From Peptococcaceae bacterium BICA1-8 (GTDB lineage Bacteria > Bacillota > Peptococcia > Peptococcales > BICA1-8), in the NCBI GenBank assembly GCA_000802045.1, contig JUEF01000138.1, forward strand, positions 1-58,605: 58,605 nucleotides of DNA, in the 5' to 3' direction. The translations under genes were made by a program, and so were the position numbers. Positions 42,888 through 52,638 of this stretch are shown here, piece by piece. Numbering within the stretch: the first letter of the stretch is position 1; each line of letters opens with the position of its first letter. Below the pieces are notes generated by a model. It saw only the letters and a list, made by a program, of their open reading frames with translations, was not told the origin of the DNA and did not search any database.

Positions 42888-44903
42888 TTAGTAGTTTTGG
42901 CAGAGGGCTGTATTGAACTTTTCTGCCGTTTGTTTATGCACGCCCAACTTCCAAGTACGATATTCTAGTGCATCAAGTATCTTTTTGGCAGAAATTTCTG
43001 GGTCAAGTTCAAACATAAAGTATCCGCCATAAACATCAGATGCAATTTGAGTTGCAATACTATAAAATAGTTCACTGCCTTCTAAAGGAGGCATAGAACC
43101 TACATGTACAGGAACACCAAGGGTTACAAACCATGAGCCGATTGATACTGCTTTACCGCTCATAGCTTCCGGTGCTGAAGCAACAAAAGGAACTTTTGGT
43201 GTATCAACTCCAAGGTCTTTAGCCATAGCAACTAATATATCTGAGGCCCGTGTATTATCAACACATGAACCCATGAAGAATGCAGGTGGCAATTGACCTT
43301 TCATACCTGATTTTTCTTCCAGTGTTTTTATAAAGGATTTTAGTCCTTCTCCAGCATATTCTTCTAGAGCTTCAGGATTTAAAAAGCCATGCTTGGCAAA
43401 AGCCTGGGCAGAACATCCGGTTGCTAAGACAAACACATCATTTTTTAGCATTTCTTTTAAGATGCCAATGTGACTTTCATCTTGGGGTCTTTTGATATTA
43501 TTACATCCGGCAAAAAGGACTACCCCTTTTATCTGTCCAGAATGTATTGCATCATTTAAAACTCGGATTGGGTTATCAGGATTAACAGAAGCAAATAAAT
43601 CCATTAAAGCTTCAGAGCTAAATCCTGCTACAACTTTGTGTTTAACATCAGGAATTTGGATTGTCTGACCATTACGATTTTTATAAGACTCAATACCTAA
43701 GCGAATAATTTGTTTGGCTTGTTCTAGTGCAGTCTCAACTTCAAATGGAATGTGATAAGAACCAGGAAGCTTTGCTATATTTGAAGTGGTAATTATTCTT
43801 GTATGGTAACATTCTGCAACCTGTTTTATTCCTGGCATAATGCATTGAACGTCTACTACCACTGCATCCATTGCACCGGTAACAATTGCTAACTCAGTAG
43901 AAGCAAAAGAAGTTGCTAAAGGTATACCTTTACGCATCAATACTTCATTACCAGTACAGCACATACCAACGATATTTAGTCCTTGAGCTCCTGCAGCTTT
44001 AGCTTCCGCTTCCATCTCTTCAGCAGCTTCTACAACCTTTTCACTCAAAAGCGGGTTATGACCATGAACTGCTATGTTAATCTTACTAGCATCTAGAACA
44101 CCTAAATTTGCTTCAGTAACAATAGGCTTTGGTGTTCCAAAAAGTACGTCTGAAAGATCTGTAGCAAGATGCATTCCTGCATAATCTGTGAGCGAAACTT
44201 TCAATGCATTAAAAATGATGTTAACTGGGTCATCATCATTACCGATATGGGCTTCTGCTAAAAGATCAGAAATATCGCCATAAATACCAGCAGGCATAAT
44301 ATTACACTCGTCATACTTTTCTAAACGTTCTTTATTTAAAGTACTTTTAATCCATAGGTTTTCCCCAAATCCTGGAATACGAGAGAAGTCTTCAATTGCT
44401 TTAAGAGAAACTTCTTTAGCAAGGGTCATATCATCTTTACCTTCGGTTGCCAGACCTATCATTTTGGCTACTCTCTGTAATTTATCAGGGTCTGTCACCA
44501 TATAGTCAGGAGCTTTGCCTTCTGATAATTGCAGTAAGGCATGGGCAATGTGACGGGCATGCTCATTGTGTGATGCTGCACCTGTAAGTATAAGAGTACC
44601 TACACCTCTAGCAACAATGGTCCATGCAGAAGCTCCACAGATACCCTTACTATTTGGATCATCAGTCTTCAAACGACAAGGACCCATCATACAAAATCTA
44701 CAACATAGCCCCTTGTAACCGAATTGACATTGTGGCTGCATTTCTGTAAAACGATCAAAAGCTGTTTTGACCCCGTCATTCTCGGCCTTTACTATTAATT
44801 CCAGGGCTGCTGGGTCAATTGTTCGTTTGTTACTTTTTGGATCTTTGATGCGCACTGCGTCAGATGGTTTTGCAGTGTGGCTTAAGTCCCTAAACCTTGG
44901 CAT
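42888..44903 (-). CDS. acsA: Carbon monoxide dehydrogenase catalytic subunit
   Basis: A 671-residue Ni-Fe CODH (Moorella AcsA 674). D- and B-cluster cysteines are C59, C67, C68, C71 and C76 (CQFGYKGLCCRFCMMGPC). C-cluster residues appear as VAVHGHNPLLSE, GMCCTGNE, LFAGCNN, ATGCSAQAFA and FMGSCVDNTRASD. It reduces CO2 to CO inside the AcsAB complex, or oxidises CO. It lies 13 bases after cooC, in the normal acetogen arrangement. Confidence 0.98.
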   Translation of the reverse strand: MPRFRDLSHTAKPSDAVRIKDPKSNKRTIDPAALELIVKAENDGVKTAFDRFTEMQPQCQFGYKGLCCRFCMMGPCRLKTDDPNSKGICGASAWTIVARGVGTLILTGAASHNEHARHIAHALLQLSEGKAPDYMVTDPDKLQRVAKMIGLATEGKDDMTLAKEVSLKAIEDFSRIPGFGENLWIKSTLNKERLEKYDECNIMPAGIYGDISDLLAEAHIGNDDDPVNIIFNALKVSLTDYAGMHLATDLSDVLFGTPKPIVTEANLGVLDASKINIAVHGHNPLLSEKVVEAAEEMEAEAKAAGAQGLNIVGMCCTGNEVLMRKGIPLATSFASTELAIVTGAMDAVVVDVQCIMPGIKQVAECYHTRIITTSNIAKLPGSYHIPFEVETALEQAKQIIRLGIESYKNRNGQTIQIPDVKHKVVAGFSSEALMDLFASVNPDNPIRVLNDAIHSGQIKGVVLFAGCNNIKRPQDESHIGILKEMLKNDVFVLATGCSAQAFAKHGFLNPEALEEYAGEGLKSFIKTLEEKSGMKGQLPPAFFMGSCVDNTRASDILVAMAKDLGVDTPKVPFVASAPEAMSGKAVSIGSWFVTLGVPVHVGSMPPLEGSELFYSIATQIASDVYGGYFMFELDPEISAKKILDALEYRTWKLGVHKQTAEKFNTALCQNY

Positions 44904-44916
44904 ACACTTACCTCCT

Positions 44917-45678
44917 TTAATTATTTGCCTGATATTTTAATAGCTCTTGGTATATATTCTCAATTCCTGCATTTAATGCAGGAACATCATCAGCACTTTT
45001 ACCCATGGCCATATCCAAAACTTCTTCTGAAAATGGAATACTTCCAATTAAATTTTCACCTTCAAGATTAGATTTTAGAAATTCAATTTCTTCGTCCTTG
45101 CGAATTTTGTTAGCTACAAAGAAAATACTTTTTACACCAATTTCCCTAGCTAATTTCGCGATAACTTTAGCAGTAGCTACACTTACCTTTGATGGCTCAG
45201 TAACTATAAGCATTACATCTACACCTTTGGCAGTGCCCCGTGTAAGATGTTCAATACCTGCTCCCATATCTAAAAGCACCACGTCTTCACTTGTAACAAT
45301 CAAGGATTTTAATAATGCATTTAAAAACGTATTTTCTCTACAATAGCAAGCGGATCCACCTTTTTTAACAGCACCCATTTTTAGAAGACGTATGTTTCCG
45401 TGTTGTATTGAATACCTTTCCAGCACGTCATCGACCTTTGGATTAAGAGAATAGTAAGCTCCATCACCTCCTAATTTTTCATTTATTAATTCCTTCATCT
45501 CAACAATTGGCGGTAAAGCTAGAACTTTATCTTCAGGAAGGCCTAACTGGCTACCTAAACTAATATCAGGATCGGCATCAACGGCAAATACGTTGAAATC
45601 TTGAGCAAAGCGTTTTATGATAGCGGCTGATAAAGTGGTCTTTCCCACACCGCCCTTGCCAGAAATAGCAATTTTCAC
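44917..45678 (-). CDS. cooC: CODH maturation ATPase CooC
   Basis: A 253-residue MinD-type ATPase: GKGGVGKTTLSAAI at 7-20, DADPDISLGSQLG, and CxC metal ligand in GSACYCRENTF. CooC inserts nickel into the CODH C-cluster using ATP. The GTG start at 45678 has AAAGGATG eight bases before it. It is the first gene of the operon, directly after a 330-bp intergenic region, and is a paralogue of the ATPase at 36397-37149. Confidence 0.93.
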   Translation of the reverse strand: MKIAISGKGGVGKTTLSAAIIKRFAQDFNVFAVDADPDISLGSQLGLPEDKVLALPPIVEMKELINEKLGGDGAYYSLNPKVDDVLERYSIQHGNIRLLKMGAVKKGGSACYCRENTFLNALLKSLIVTSEDVVLLDMGAGIEHLTRGTAKGVDVMLIVTEPSKVSVATAKVIAKLAREIGVKSIFFVANKIRKDEEIEFLKSNLEGENLIGSIPFSEEVLDMAMGKSADDVPALNAGIENIYQELLKYQANN

Positions 45679-46007
45679 AGGTATTCATCCTTTCATAAGT
45701 AGTTTGTGAATTAATTCTCTATTGCCTTCCATAAATCCTTTTTATTTAATCTATAAAGCTTATTTTGGTAATTGTCTAAAATATTTTTACTTATTAGAAT
45801 AGTTAATAATTGTCTGAAAATGCTTCACATGTAATATTTATTCTACACACTTTTATTTTTTCCTTCAATTTTTATTTATTAATAAAATAAAAATTCAATT
45901 CCAATGAAAAACAAATTGCTATGAGGTTTCCTACAGAAATTTTACTTTATAACTTTAAAATTTGCAATTTAATAGAATATTCTATCTTGTTTAATAATTT
46001 TCAAGAT
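45679..46007. other. AT-rich upstream region of the acetyl-CoA operon
   Basis: The 329-bp region between yraN and cooC presumably carries the operon promoter. I see no unambiguous -35/-10 pair. A near-perfect palindrome AATTTTTATTTATTAATAAA (45868-45897, with its complement) is the only notable structure. Confidence 0.4.
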
Positions 46008-46358
46008 TTAAAACGCATCCTTAATAATTTCTATTTCTAATTCATCCCCTTGCTGCCATACAATTCCAATAACGTCAAATCTACAATACATATGATAAAG
46101 GTTGTTTTTCATAAGATAAAACTCGGCAACCTGTCGTAATTTTCTTTGCTTTTTAGTATTAACAGTCTCTTGAGGTAGTCCATATTTTTCATTGCTTTTG
46201 GATCTTACTTCAATAAAGACTAAAGTATCCTTATCTTTAGCGATAAGGTCTATTTCCCCTAATTTACATCTAAAATTTTGGGCTAAAATCTTATAACCTA
46301 AGCTCGCAATCTTTTTTAAAGCCATTGCCTCGCCTTTAAATCCTAAATCTTTAGTCAT
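46008..46358 (-). CDS. UPF0102/YraN family protein
   Basis: A 116-residue restriction-endonuclease-like fold protein: GFKGEAMALKKIASLGYKIL, NFRCKLGEIDLIAKDKDTLV, FIEVRSKSNEKYG. The GEIDLI..FIEV(R)xK pattern is the PD-(D/E)xK core of the family. Members are conserved and usually sit near rnhB, ylqF and lepB, as here a few kb away, but their role in DNA handling is not established. It is monocistronic in appearance. Confidence 0.9.
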   Translation of the reverse strand: MTKDLGFKGEAMALKKIASLGYKILAQNFRCKLGEIDLIAKDKDTLVFIEVRSKSNEKYGLPQETVNTKKQRKLRQVAEFYLMKNNLYHMYCRFDVIGIVWQQGDELEIEIIKDAF

Positions 46359-46420
46359 AATTCAACTTCCTCTTAATCTTAACTTTAATTTTTAACAACC
46401 TGAATATACACTTAATCTTT

Positions 46421-46470
46421 AGTATAGATGAAAAAGGCCGCTAAATAAAGTGCCTTTATTAATCTATACT
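46421..46470. terminator. Long imperfect hairpin
   Basis: AGTATAGAT..AAAAAGGC and GCCTTTATT..ATCTATACT pair over most of 50 bases between the nuo terminator and yraN. It might terminate readthrough on the minus strand (GGCCTTTTTC). Confidence 0.55.
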
Positions 46471-46496
46471 AATTATAAATCTTTTTAATAATCGAG

Positions 46497-46536
46497 CAAA
46501 AAATAAGACTTGCACATTGGCGCAAGTCTTATTTTG
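46497..46536 (-). terminator. Intrinsic terminator of the nuo operon
   Basis: The perfect stem AAATAAGACTTGC/GCAAGTCTTATTT is followed on the minus strand by TTTTTTG, 15 bases after the nuoN stop. Confidence 0.92.
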
Positions 46537-46551
46537 GCAAGTTAAGTTATA

Positions 46552-47982
46552 TCAAAAAAACGTTTTTGCTACTTGGGTAGCTAGGTTAGTTAAAGGTGTA
46601 GGATAAATACCCAAGAATAATGTGATCAATGTAATAGCTAAGAGGGTAACCTGAATCGGCAAAGACACTTTAATAGGACTATCCTCATGGGGATCTTTAA
46701 AATACATAGCTTTTGCTACTAGTAAATAATAATAAACTGAAACCATACTCATTCCTAAAGCCACAAATACTATCCAGACATAGCCCTGTTCCATAATAGC
46801 CTTAAATAATTGGAACTTACCGAAGAAGCCTGCTAAAGGAGGTATGCCAGCTAGTGATAAAAGACTGGCTAGCATTACTGCCGCTAGAAATGGTGAACGT
46901 TTCCATAAACCGTTGTAGTCCTGGACTTCATCGCCACCTCCTGCCTGAGAGAAGGCAATTATTACGCCAAAAGCACCCATATTACAGAAGACATAAATCA
47001 TAGCATAAAACAATGCTGCTGACACACCAACTGTAGAAAATGCAATTAGTCCTAGCAGTATATATCCAGCTTGGGCAACACCTGAGAATGCTAGCATTCT
47101 CTTAATATTTTTCTGGGGTATTGCGACAAAGTTACCTAAAACAATTGTCAGAACAGTTAGGACAATTATTATCGGCATCCATAACTCCTGATTTCCAGGT
47201 AATGCGTGCATAAATACCCTAAAGAGTACTCCAAAAGCAGCCCCTTTAGATGCCACTGATAATAAAGCAGTAACAGGGGTGGGAGCTCCTTCATACACAT
47301 CAGGTGTCCACATATGAAAGGGAACTGCTGAGATTTTAAACCCAAAACCACTAATCATAAATATGATACCAAGTACTAAAATTGGTGCCGTCTCACCTTG
47401 AGCAATATATTCCATTACTCCATTAATACTTGTAGTTTTTGCTGCACCATAAACCAAGGTTAAACCATAAAGAAGTACACCTGATGATAAGGCGCTTAAT
47501 AAAAGATATTTAATAGCTGCCTCGCTGGCACGGAATATATGTTTACCAAAACCTACTAGGATTATAAAAGAAATAGTCATTAGCTCTAATGCTACATAAA
47601 GAGTAATGAAATCACCGGCAGAAACCAGAGTAATCATTCCTAAGGTAGCAAAAACAACGAAAAAACAAAACTCCCCTAAAAATCCTGTAATGAATTTTTC
47701 CACATATTCTACGCCCAACATTATAGCCATTATTGATGATAATACAATTAGGATCTTCATGAATGAGCCAAAAGGATCAACAATATACATACCATTAAAC
47801 AATGTGCCTTGAGCATCAAGCATAAAATACAAAACAACTAGAACGCCGATTAATCCAAAGACTGTAAAATATGCTAATCCTCTTTTCTGATCTTTAGGAA
47901 CTAGGAGGGAAATAATCATTACTAATAAGGCTAACCCGGCAACTAACATCTCAGGTATGATTAAAGAAAAATTAATAGCCAT
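46552..47982 (-). CDS. nuoN: Complex I antiporter-like subunit NuoN
   Basis: A 476-residue membrane protein with about 14 helices, of the Mrp-antiporter-like family that translocates protons in complex I. Key signatures are the glutamate/lysine helices (VALELMTISFIIL, FKISAVPFHMWTPDVYEGAP) and the broken helix region LLSVASKGAAFGVLF. It is the last gene of the operon, sharing one base position with the nuoM stop, and a terminator follows. Confidence 0.95.
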   Translation of the reverse strand: MAINFSLIIPEMLVAGLALLVMIISLLVPKDQKRGLAYFTVFGLIGVLVVLYFMLDAQGTLFNGMYIVDPFGSFMKILIVLSSIMAIMLGVEYVEKFITGFLGEFCFFVVFATLGMITLVSAGDFITLYVALELMTISFIILVGFGKHIFRASEAAIKYLLLSALSSGVLLYGLTLVYGAAKTTSINGVMEYIAQGETAPILVLGIIFMISGFGFKISAVPFHMWTPDVYEGAPTPVTALLSVASKGAAFGVLFRVFMHALPGNQELWMPIIIVLTVLTIVLGNFVAIPQKNIKRMLAFSGVAQAGYILLGLIAFSTVGVSAALFYAMIYVFCNMGAFGVIIAFSQAGGGDEVQDYNGLWKRSPFLAAVMLASLLSLAGIPPLAGFFGKFQLFKAIMEQGYVWIVFVALGMSMVSVYYYLLVAKAMYFKDPHEDSPIKVSLPIQVTLLAITLITLFLGIYPTPLTNLATQVAKTFF

Positions 47983-49469
47983 TAAAACATCCCCCCTACC
48001 TTAGGTGTTGTTAAATATTGCTGGACAAAAGGATCTACTCCGTTATTTATCAGTTCCATTAAAAATGAGGGGAAGAAACCAAGGAATAATAACACTCCAC
48101 ATAATATTACGATGGGTACCAATTCAATTCCCCGAACATCTTCGAGTTCATCCCATTTTGGATTTCGCGGCCCAAAGAATACATTCTGTACAACTCTCAA
48201 CACATAGACTGCAGTTATTACTATACCAGATATAGCAAGAATAGTTAGTACTGGATATACCCTAAAGGATCCCACAAATATGGCAAATTCCGCTACGAAA
48301 TTTACTAAACCTGGTAGTCCTAAGGATGCTAAGCCGGCAATAACGAAACCAGCCGCAATTCTTGGCATTTGGTGAGCCAGACCTCCGAAATCCGCAATCA
48401 TCCTAGTATGAGCTTTATTATAGACATTACCTACTAAAGCAAAGAATAGTGCTGTCATAATACCATGAGCAAACATTTGGGCTACTGCACCACTGATACT
48501 TAAAGTATTTAAAGATGCAACTCCTAATAGCACATAACCCATGTGACTAACACTAGAATATCCGATAACAAACTTTAAATCCTTCTGGGACATAGCAACC
48601 ATAGCACCATATACTACGTTAACTATACAAAGAATTCCTATAACTGGAGCCCAGAACCTTGCACCTTCTGGAAAGATAAAAATGCCTGCTCGAATCAAAC
48701 CGTAACCACCCAGCTTCATCAAAACACCTGCATGCAGCATACTTACTGCAGTTGGTGCTGCTACGTGACCATCCGGTGACCAGGTGTGGAAGGGCCACAT
48801 AGGAACTAAAAACCCAAAGCCGATCATTAGTAAGAAGAAGGCGAACTTTTGGAAACCAATATCATAGGTTTGTTGAGTTAATGTCTGAATATCAAAGGTT
48901 CCTAATCCGGTATAAAGGTAAACAGCGATTACTGCGATTAAGGCGAAAGCACTACCAACTAACAGATAAATAGTTAATTTCATAGCAGAGTATTCTTTAT
49001 TGGTGCTCCCCCAAACCCCTATTAGTATATACATGGGAATTACAGCTATTTCAAAGAACAAGTAGAAAAAGAATAAATCGGTTGTTAAGAATACTCCAAA
49101 TACTCCTGCAACAAGGGCTAATAAGAAAATAAAAAATTCTTTTACCCTTTTTTCAAGTCCCCAGGAAGCAAAAACTCCGGTGAAAATTACTAAAGCGGTT
49201 AAAAGGACTAACGGTAAACTAATACCATCTACCCCTAAACCATAAGTAACTCCTAAATCATCAATCCAGGGAATATTCTCAACGAACTGCAAGCCGCCTA
49301 TGGATTGATCATAATTAGCATAGATTATCAAGGACAAAAGGACTGTTAAACCAGTAGCAATTGCAGCCACAATTTTTATTAATTTATCCTCTTTCTGAGG
49401 AATAAATAGTATTAATAAAATACCAAGTACCGGTGCCAATAATATGCTCGAAAGTATTGGGAAACTCAT
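47982..49469 (-). CDS. nuoM: Complex I antiporter-like subunit NuoM
   Basis: A 495-residue membrane subunit. It shows FFEIAVIPMYILIGVWGS, the LVPMWPFHTWSPDGHVAAPT quinone-side helix motif and SMLHAGVLMKLGGYGLIR, with conserved lysine and glutamate in the proton channel. It overlaps nuoL by 4 bases, so translation is coupled. The length is normal for the family. Confidence 0.96.
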   Translation of the reverse strand: MSFPILSSILLAPVLGILLILFIPQKEDKLIKIVAAIATGLTVLLSLIIYANYDQSIGGLQFVENIPWIDDLGVTYGLGVDGISLPLVLLTALVIFTGVFASWGLEKRVKEFFIFLLALVAGVFGVFLTTDLFFFYLFFEIAVIPMYILIGVWGSTNKEYSAMKLTIYLLVGSAFALIAVIAVYLYTGLGTFDIQTLTQQTYDIGFQKFAFFLLMIGFGFLVPMWPFHTWSPDGHVAAPTAVSMLHAGVLMKLGGYGLIRAGIFIFPEGARFWAPVIGILCIVNVVYGAMVAMSQKDLKFVIGYSSVSHMGYVLLGVASLNTLSISGAVAQMFAHGIMTALFFALVGNVYNKAHTRMIADFGGLAHQMPRIAAGFVIAGLASLGLPGLVNFVAEFAIFVGSFRVYPVLTILAISGIVITAVYVLRVVQNVFFGPRNPKWDELEDVRGIELVPIVILCGVLLFLGFFPSFLMELINNGVDPFVQQYLTTPKVGGMF

Positions 49470-51352
49470 TGTACACCTCCTACCACAGGTCCAGCCAGAA
49501 ATAAGACTATTACAACAACTGCTGCAAAAATTACTAGACCATATGTTTGCAAGCTGCCTGTATGAATATACCGTCCTTTAGCACCAGTTGTACGAATGAC
49601 CCAAGCAATACCATGGGCTATACCGTCAACAATATTCCGGTCACACCAGTTGAGTAATGCCGAAATACTCAATACAACTTTATTAAAGAACCACTGGTAA
49701 ATCTCATCAATATACCACTTATTGTATAAAAACTTGTAAAGAGGAGCAAATTGATTGGCAATTTTTTCCGCCGAGATGGCTTTCTTGATATAAACCAGCC
49801 AAGCCAAAAAGATACCAGCTGCTGCAATCAATGTGGAAGAACCCATTACCATATAATCAGGCTGTGGATGATGGGCCTCTCCAAAGTAAACATAGCTCGA
49901 AAAACCATGTTCAACAAAAGGAGCACCGATCAATCCGCCAAATATTGAGAATACAGCTAAGATCATAAGCGGAATAGTCATAGTTAGTGGTGATTCATGA
50001 GCATGGTAGTCACTGCGTTTCTCACCAAAGAAAGCCAGGAAAATTAACCTAAACATATAGAAGGCTGTTAAAAATGCTGTAACAGAAGCCAGTACGTATA
50101 AAAGGGTAAACCCATTTGTTTTGGCAACTAGTAATATTTCGTCCTTACTCCAGAAACCTGCAAAGGGTGGAATCCCTGCAATAGCCAGTCCCCCAATTAT
50201 CATGGTGGTACCGGTTATTTTCATTTTTTTAAATACTCCGCCCATCTCAAAGATATCCTGCTTATGCAAGGCATGAATTACACTACCAGCACATAAGAAC
50301 ATTAAAGCTTTGAAGAAGGCATGAGTTGTAAGGTGAAACATACCAGCAGTTAGGCTACCAAGACCAATAGCCATTACCATATATCCTAACTGACTTAAAG
50401 TGGAAAATGCCAAAATTCTTTTAAAATCCCGTTGAGTTATAGCTATAGTTGCAGCAAAAAATGCAGTAAAGCCACCCAGATAAGCAATGAATGTTATGGT
50501 TGCTGGTGCACTAACAAAAAGGATAAATCCTCGGGCCAATAAAAATACGCCAGCAGCAACCATCGTTGCAGCATGGATTAAAGCACTAACCGGGGTAGGA
50601 CCTTCCATTGCATCTGGTAACCAAACATGTAAAGGAAACTGACCCGATTTACCTATTGGGCCAATAAAAACTAATATTCCTGCTAAAGTTAAAAATGCTA
50701 AATCTGATGAAGCACTTATTCCTTCCGCCAGTTCTAGGAAATTAAAAGTACCAAAATACAGAAAGAGAATAATAACCCCTATCATAAATCCAAAGTCTGC
50801 AACTCTATTAGTTATAAAGGCTTTTTTATTAGCTTGAGCTGCAGAATCTTTATAAAAGTAGAAACCAATTAACAGATAAGAACTCAAACCAACCAATTCC
50901 CAAAAAACAAACATCTGAAAGTAGTTATTGGCAATAACTAAACCCAGCATGGAAAAAACAAAAAGAGCTAAATATGAAAAGAATCTAGAAAACCCTGGGT
51001 CTCCATGCATATAACCAACTGAGTAAATCATAATTAGTAAAGATATAAAGGTTACAACAAAAAGCATGCCGGCGGTCAGGGGATCAATTAAAGCACCCAT
51101 TTCAATATATAGACCGTTCATATTCAGCCACGGTACTGCCATCTCCACCGGAGTATTCATTGTAATCTCATGACCGGTTAAGATAACCCTCAAAATATCT
51201 AAAGTTAAGATTAAGGAAACAACCATGCTGAAAATAGCAGTTAAAGCACTTAGTAGTTTAAACCTTTTAAACAAAAAAGTTATTAATATAAAGGCTAATA
51301 AAGGAGCTAGGGGCACTAGCCAAATATATTTAATTCCGATACTTTCGATCAT
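49466..51352 (-). CDS. nuoL: Complex I antiporter-like subunit NuoL
   Basis: A 628-residue subunit with the NuoL N-terminal part (LLIMIYSVGYMHGDPGFSRF), FWELVGLSSYLLIGFY, KSGQFPLHVWLPDAMEGPTP and HAATMVAAGVFLL, plus the extended C-terminus that forms the long lateral helix coupling the proton pumps. The C-terminal portion is present in full. It starts 13 bases after nuoK. Confidence 0.97.
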   Translation of the reverse strand: MIESIGIKYIWLVPLAPLLAFILITFLFKRFKLLSALTAIFSMVVSLILTLDILRVILTGHEITMNTPVEMAVPWLNMNGLYIEMGALIDPLTAGMLFVVTFISLLIMIYSVGYMHGDPGFSRFFSYLALFVFSMLGLVIANNYFQMFVFWELVGLSSYLLIGFYFYKDSAAQANKKAFITNRVADFGFMIGVIILFLYFGTFNFLELAEGISASSDLAFLTLAGILVFIGPIGKSGQFPLHVWLPDAMEGPTPVSALIHAATMVAAGVFLLARGFILFVSAPATITFIAYLGGFTAFFAATIAITQRDFKRILAFSTLSQLGYMVMAIGLGSLTAGMFHLTTHAFFKALMFLCAGSVIHALHKQDIFEMGGVFKKMKITGTTMIIGGLAIAGIPPFAGFWSKDEILLVAKTNGFTLLYVLASVTAFLTAFYMFRLIFLAFFGEKRSDYHAHESPLTMTIPLMILAVFSIFGGLIGAPFVEHGFSSYVYFGEAHHPQPDYMVMGSSTLIAAAGIFLAWLVYIKKAISAEKIANQFAPLYKFLYNKWYIDEIYQWFFNKVVLSISALLNWCDRNIVDGIAHGIAWVIRTTGAKGRYIHTGSLQTYGLVIFAAVVVIVLFLAGPVVGGVQ

Positions 51353-51365
51353 AATTTATCACCCC

Positions 51366-51674
51366 TTACCATTTGAGCCAATCCAAATTCTCAACATCAA
51401 CTGAAGAACGATCACGGTATATGGCAATAATTATAGCCAACCCAACGGCTATTTCACAAGCTGCCACAACAATTACGAATATAGCAAATATTTGACCCGT
51501 TAAATCTCCAGGAGTTAAAAATTTAGTAAAAGCTACTAGATTTATGTTTACAGCATTCAACATTAGTTCAATACAAATCAATATTGCAATAGCATTTTTT
51601 TTAGATAATGCCCCATATAATCCTATACAAAACAAGATGGCACTCAACAATAAATAATGGTTTAAGGTAATCAT
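51366..51674 (-). CDS. nuoK: Complex I subunit NuoK
   Basis: A 102-residue three-helix protein with the typical [16 protein letters not shown] helix bearing a conserved membrane glutamate, and [16 protein letters not shown] with the second. It overlaps nuoJ by 4 bases. Full length. Confidence 0.96.
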   Translation of the reverse strand: MITLNHYLLLSAILFCIGLYGALSKKNAIAILICIELMLNAVNINLVAFTKFLTPGDLTGQIFAIFVIVVAACEIAVGLAIIIAIYRDRSSVDVENLDWLKW

Positions 51675-52180
51675 TTGGGATTTTTCACCTCTCTTGCAAT
51701 TACAATTGCACCTACCATTGCCACAGTAAGCAAAATTGCTGCTAACTCAAAGGGAATGACATAATCACTAAACAATAATTCAGCGATATCCCCCATTGTA
51801 TTTTCTGATAATGCAGCAGTTCCCATCTGCCAAGGAGTTTTGATAATATAGTGGGATAAGACACCTAAAAAGGCAGTTATTACTATTGCTGCGGTATATT
51901 TATATTTCCCAAAGATATTTGTATCCGCCATACGGCCATCACCGCGAGTAATCAGCATAATACCAAATACTATCAGGATAGAAACCGCTCCGGCATAGAC
52001 TAGTACTTGAACTGCAGCTAGAAAATCAGCATTTAGTGTTAAATAAAGGCCTGCAATACCAAGAAAAGTCAGAATCAGAGCCAAAGCACTATGAACTATA
52101 TTAGTTAAAAAGACAACAGCTAGGGCTGAACCTAGGGTAACAAAGGCTATTAGCCAGAACGCAATTACGTGTAATTCCAT
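51671..52180 (-). CDS. nuoJ: Complex I subunit NuoJ
   Basis: A 169-residue five-helix subunit: [40 protein letters not shown] and the conserved VFGIMLI. The usual C-terminal helix ([20 protein letters not shown]) is intact. It shares one base with the end of nuoI. Confidence 0.94.
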   Translation of the reverse strand: MELHVIAFWLIAFVTLGSALAVVFLTNIVHSALALILTFLGIAGLYLTLNADFLAAVQVLVYAGAVSILIVFGIMLITRGDGRMADTNIFGKYKYTAAIVITAFLGVLSHYIIKTPWQMGTAALSENTMGDIAELLFSDYVIPFELAAILLTVAMVGAIVIAREVKNPK

Positions 52181-52632
52181 TATTTATCCTCCTTTCGTGC
52201 TGCTTCAGTTGCTTTTTCCGGTTGAGCATAAATTGAAGCAGGTGCAGAAAGGTTTTGATTTTTAAATAAATCTAATTTTACTTCTTCTTTATGATAAGTG
52301 GCAGTTTCAAACTCTTGAGTAAACCTCAAACAATTCTTGGGACAAGCCTCTACACACAAACCACAGAATAAACAGTACGATTGATTTATTTCATATGTTG
52401 TAAGCTGTTTTTTGTTTTCCTCATTTTTTTCTGTAGTTAATGTAATGGCATAATTAGGGCACGCCCTTTCACATAAACCACAGGCAATGCATCCAGCTAC
52501 ATCTAGTTGAAATCCACCCCTCCAGCGTGCAGCCAATTGGGGTTTTTCTTCCGGGTATTTTTCAGTAAGTCTTTTCCTAAAGACATTCCTTCCAGTTACA
52601 CTTAGTCCTTTTAGTAATCCTTTACCGTACAT
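52180..52632 (-). CDS. nuoI: Complex I Fe-S subunit NuoI
   Basis: A 150-residue ferredoxin-like subunit with two [4Fe-4S] motifs, CIACGLCERACP (about residue 48) and CLFCGLCVEACP (about 87), corresponding to clusters N6a and N6b that lead electrons to NuoB. Because NuoE, F and G are missing, this subunit is a likely docking point for a ferredoxin-type or other donor. Six bases separate it from nuoH. Confidence 0.95.
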   Translation of the reverse strand: MYGKGLLKGLSVTGRNVFRKRLTEKYPEEKPQLAARWRGGFQLDVAGCIACGLCERACPNYAITLTTEKNEENKKQLTTYEINQSYCLFCGLCVEACPKNCLRFTQEFETATYHKEEVKLDLFKNQNLSAPASIYAQPEKATEAARKEDK

Positions 52633-52638
52633 TTATCA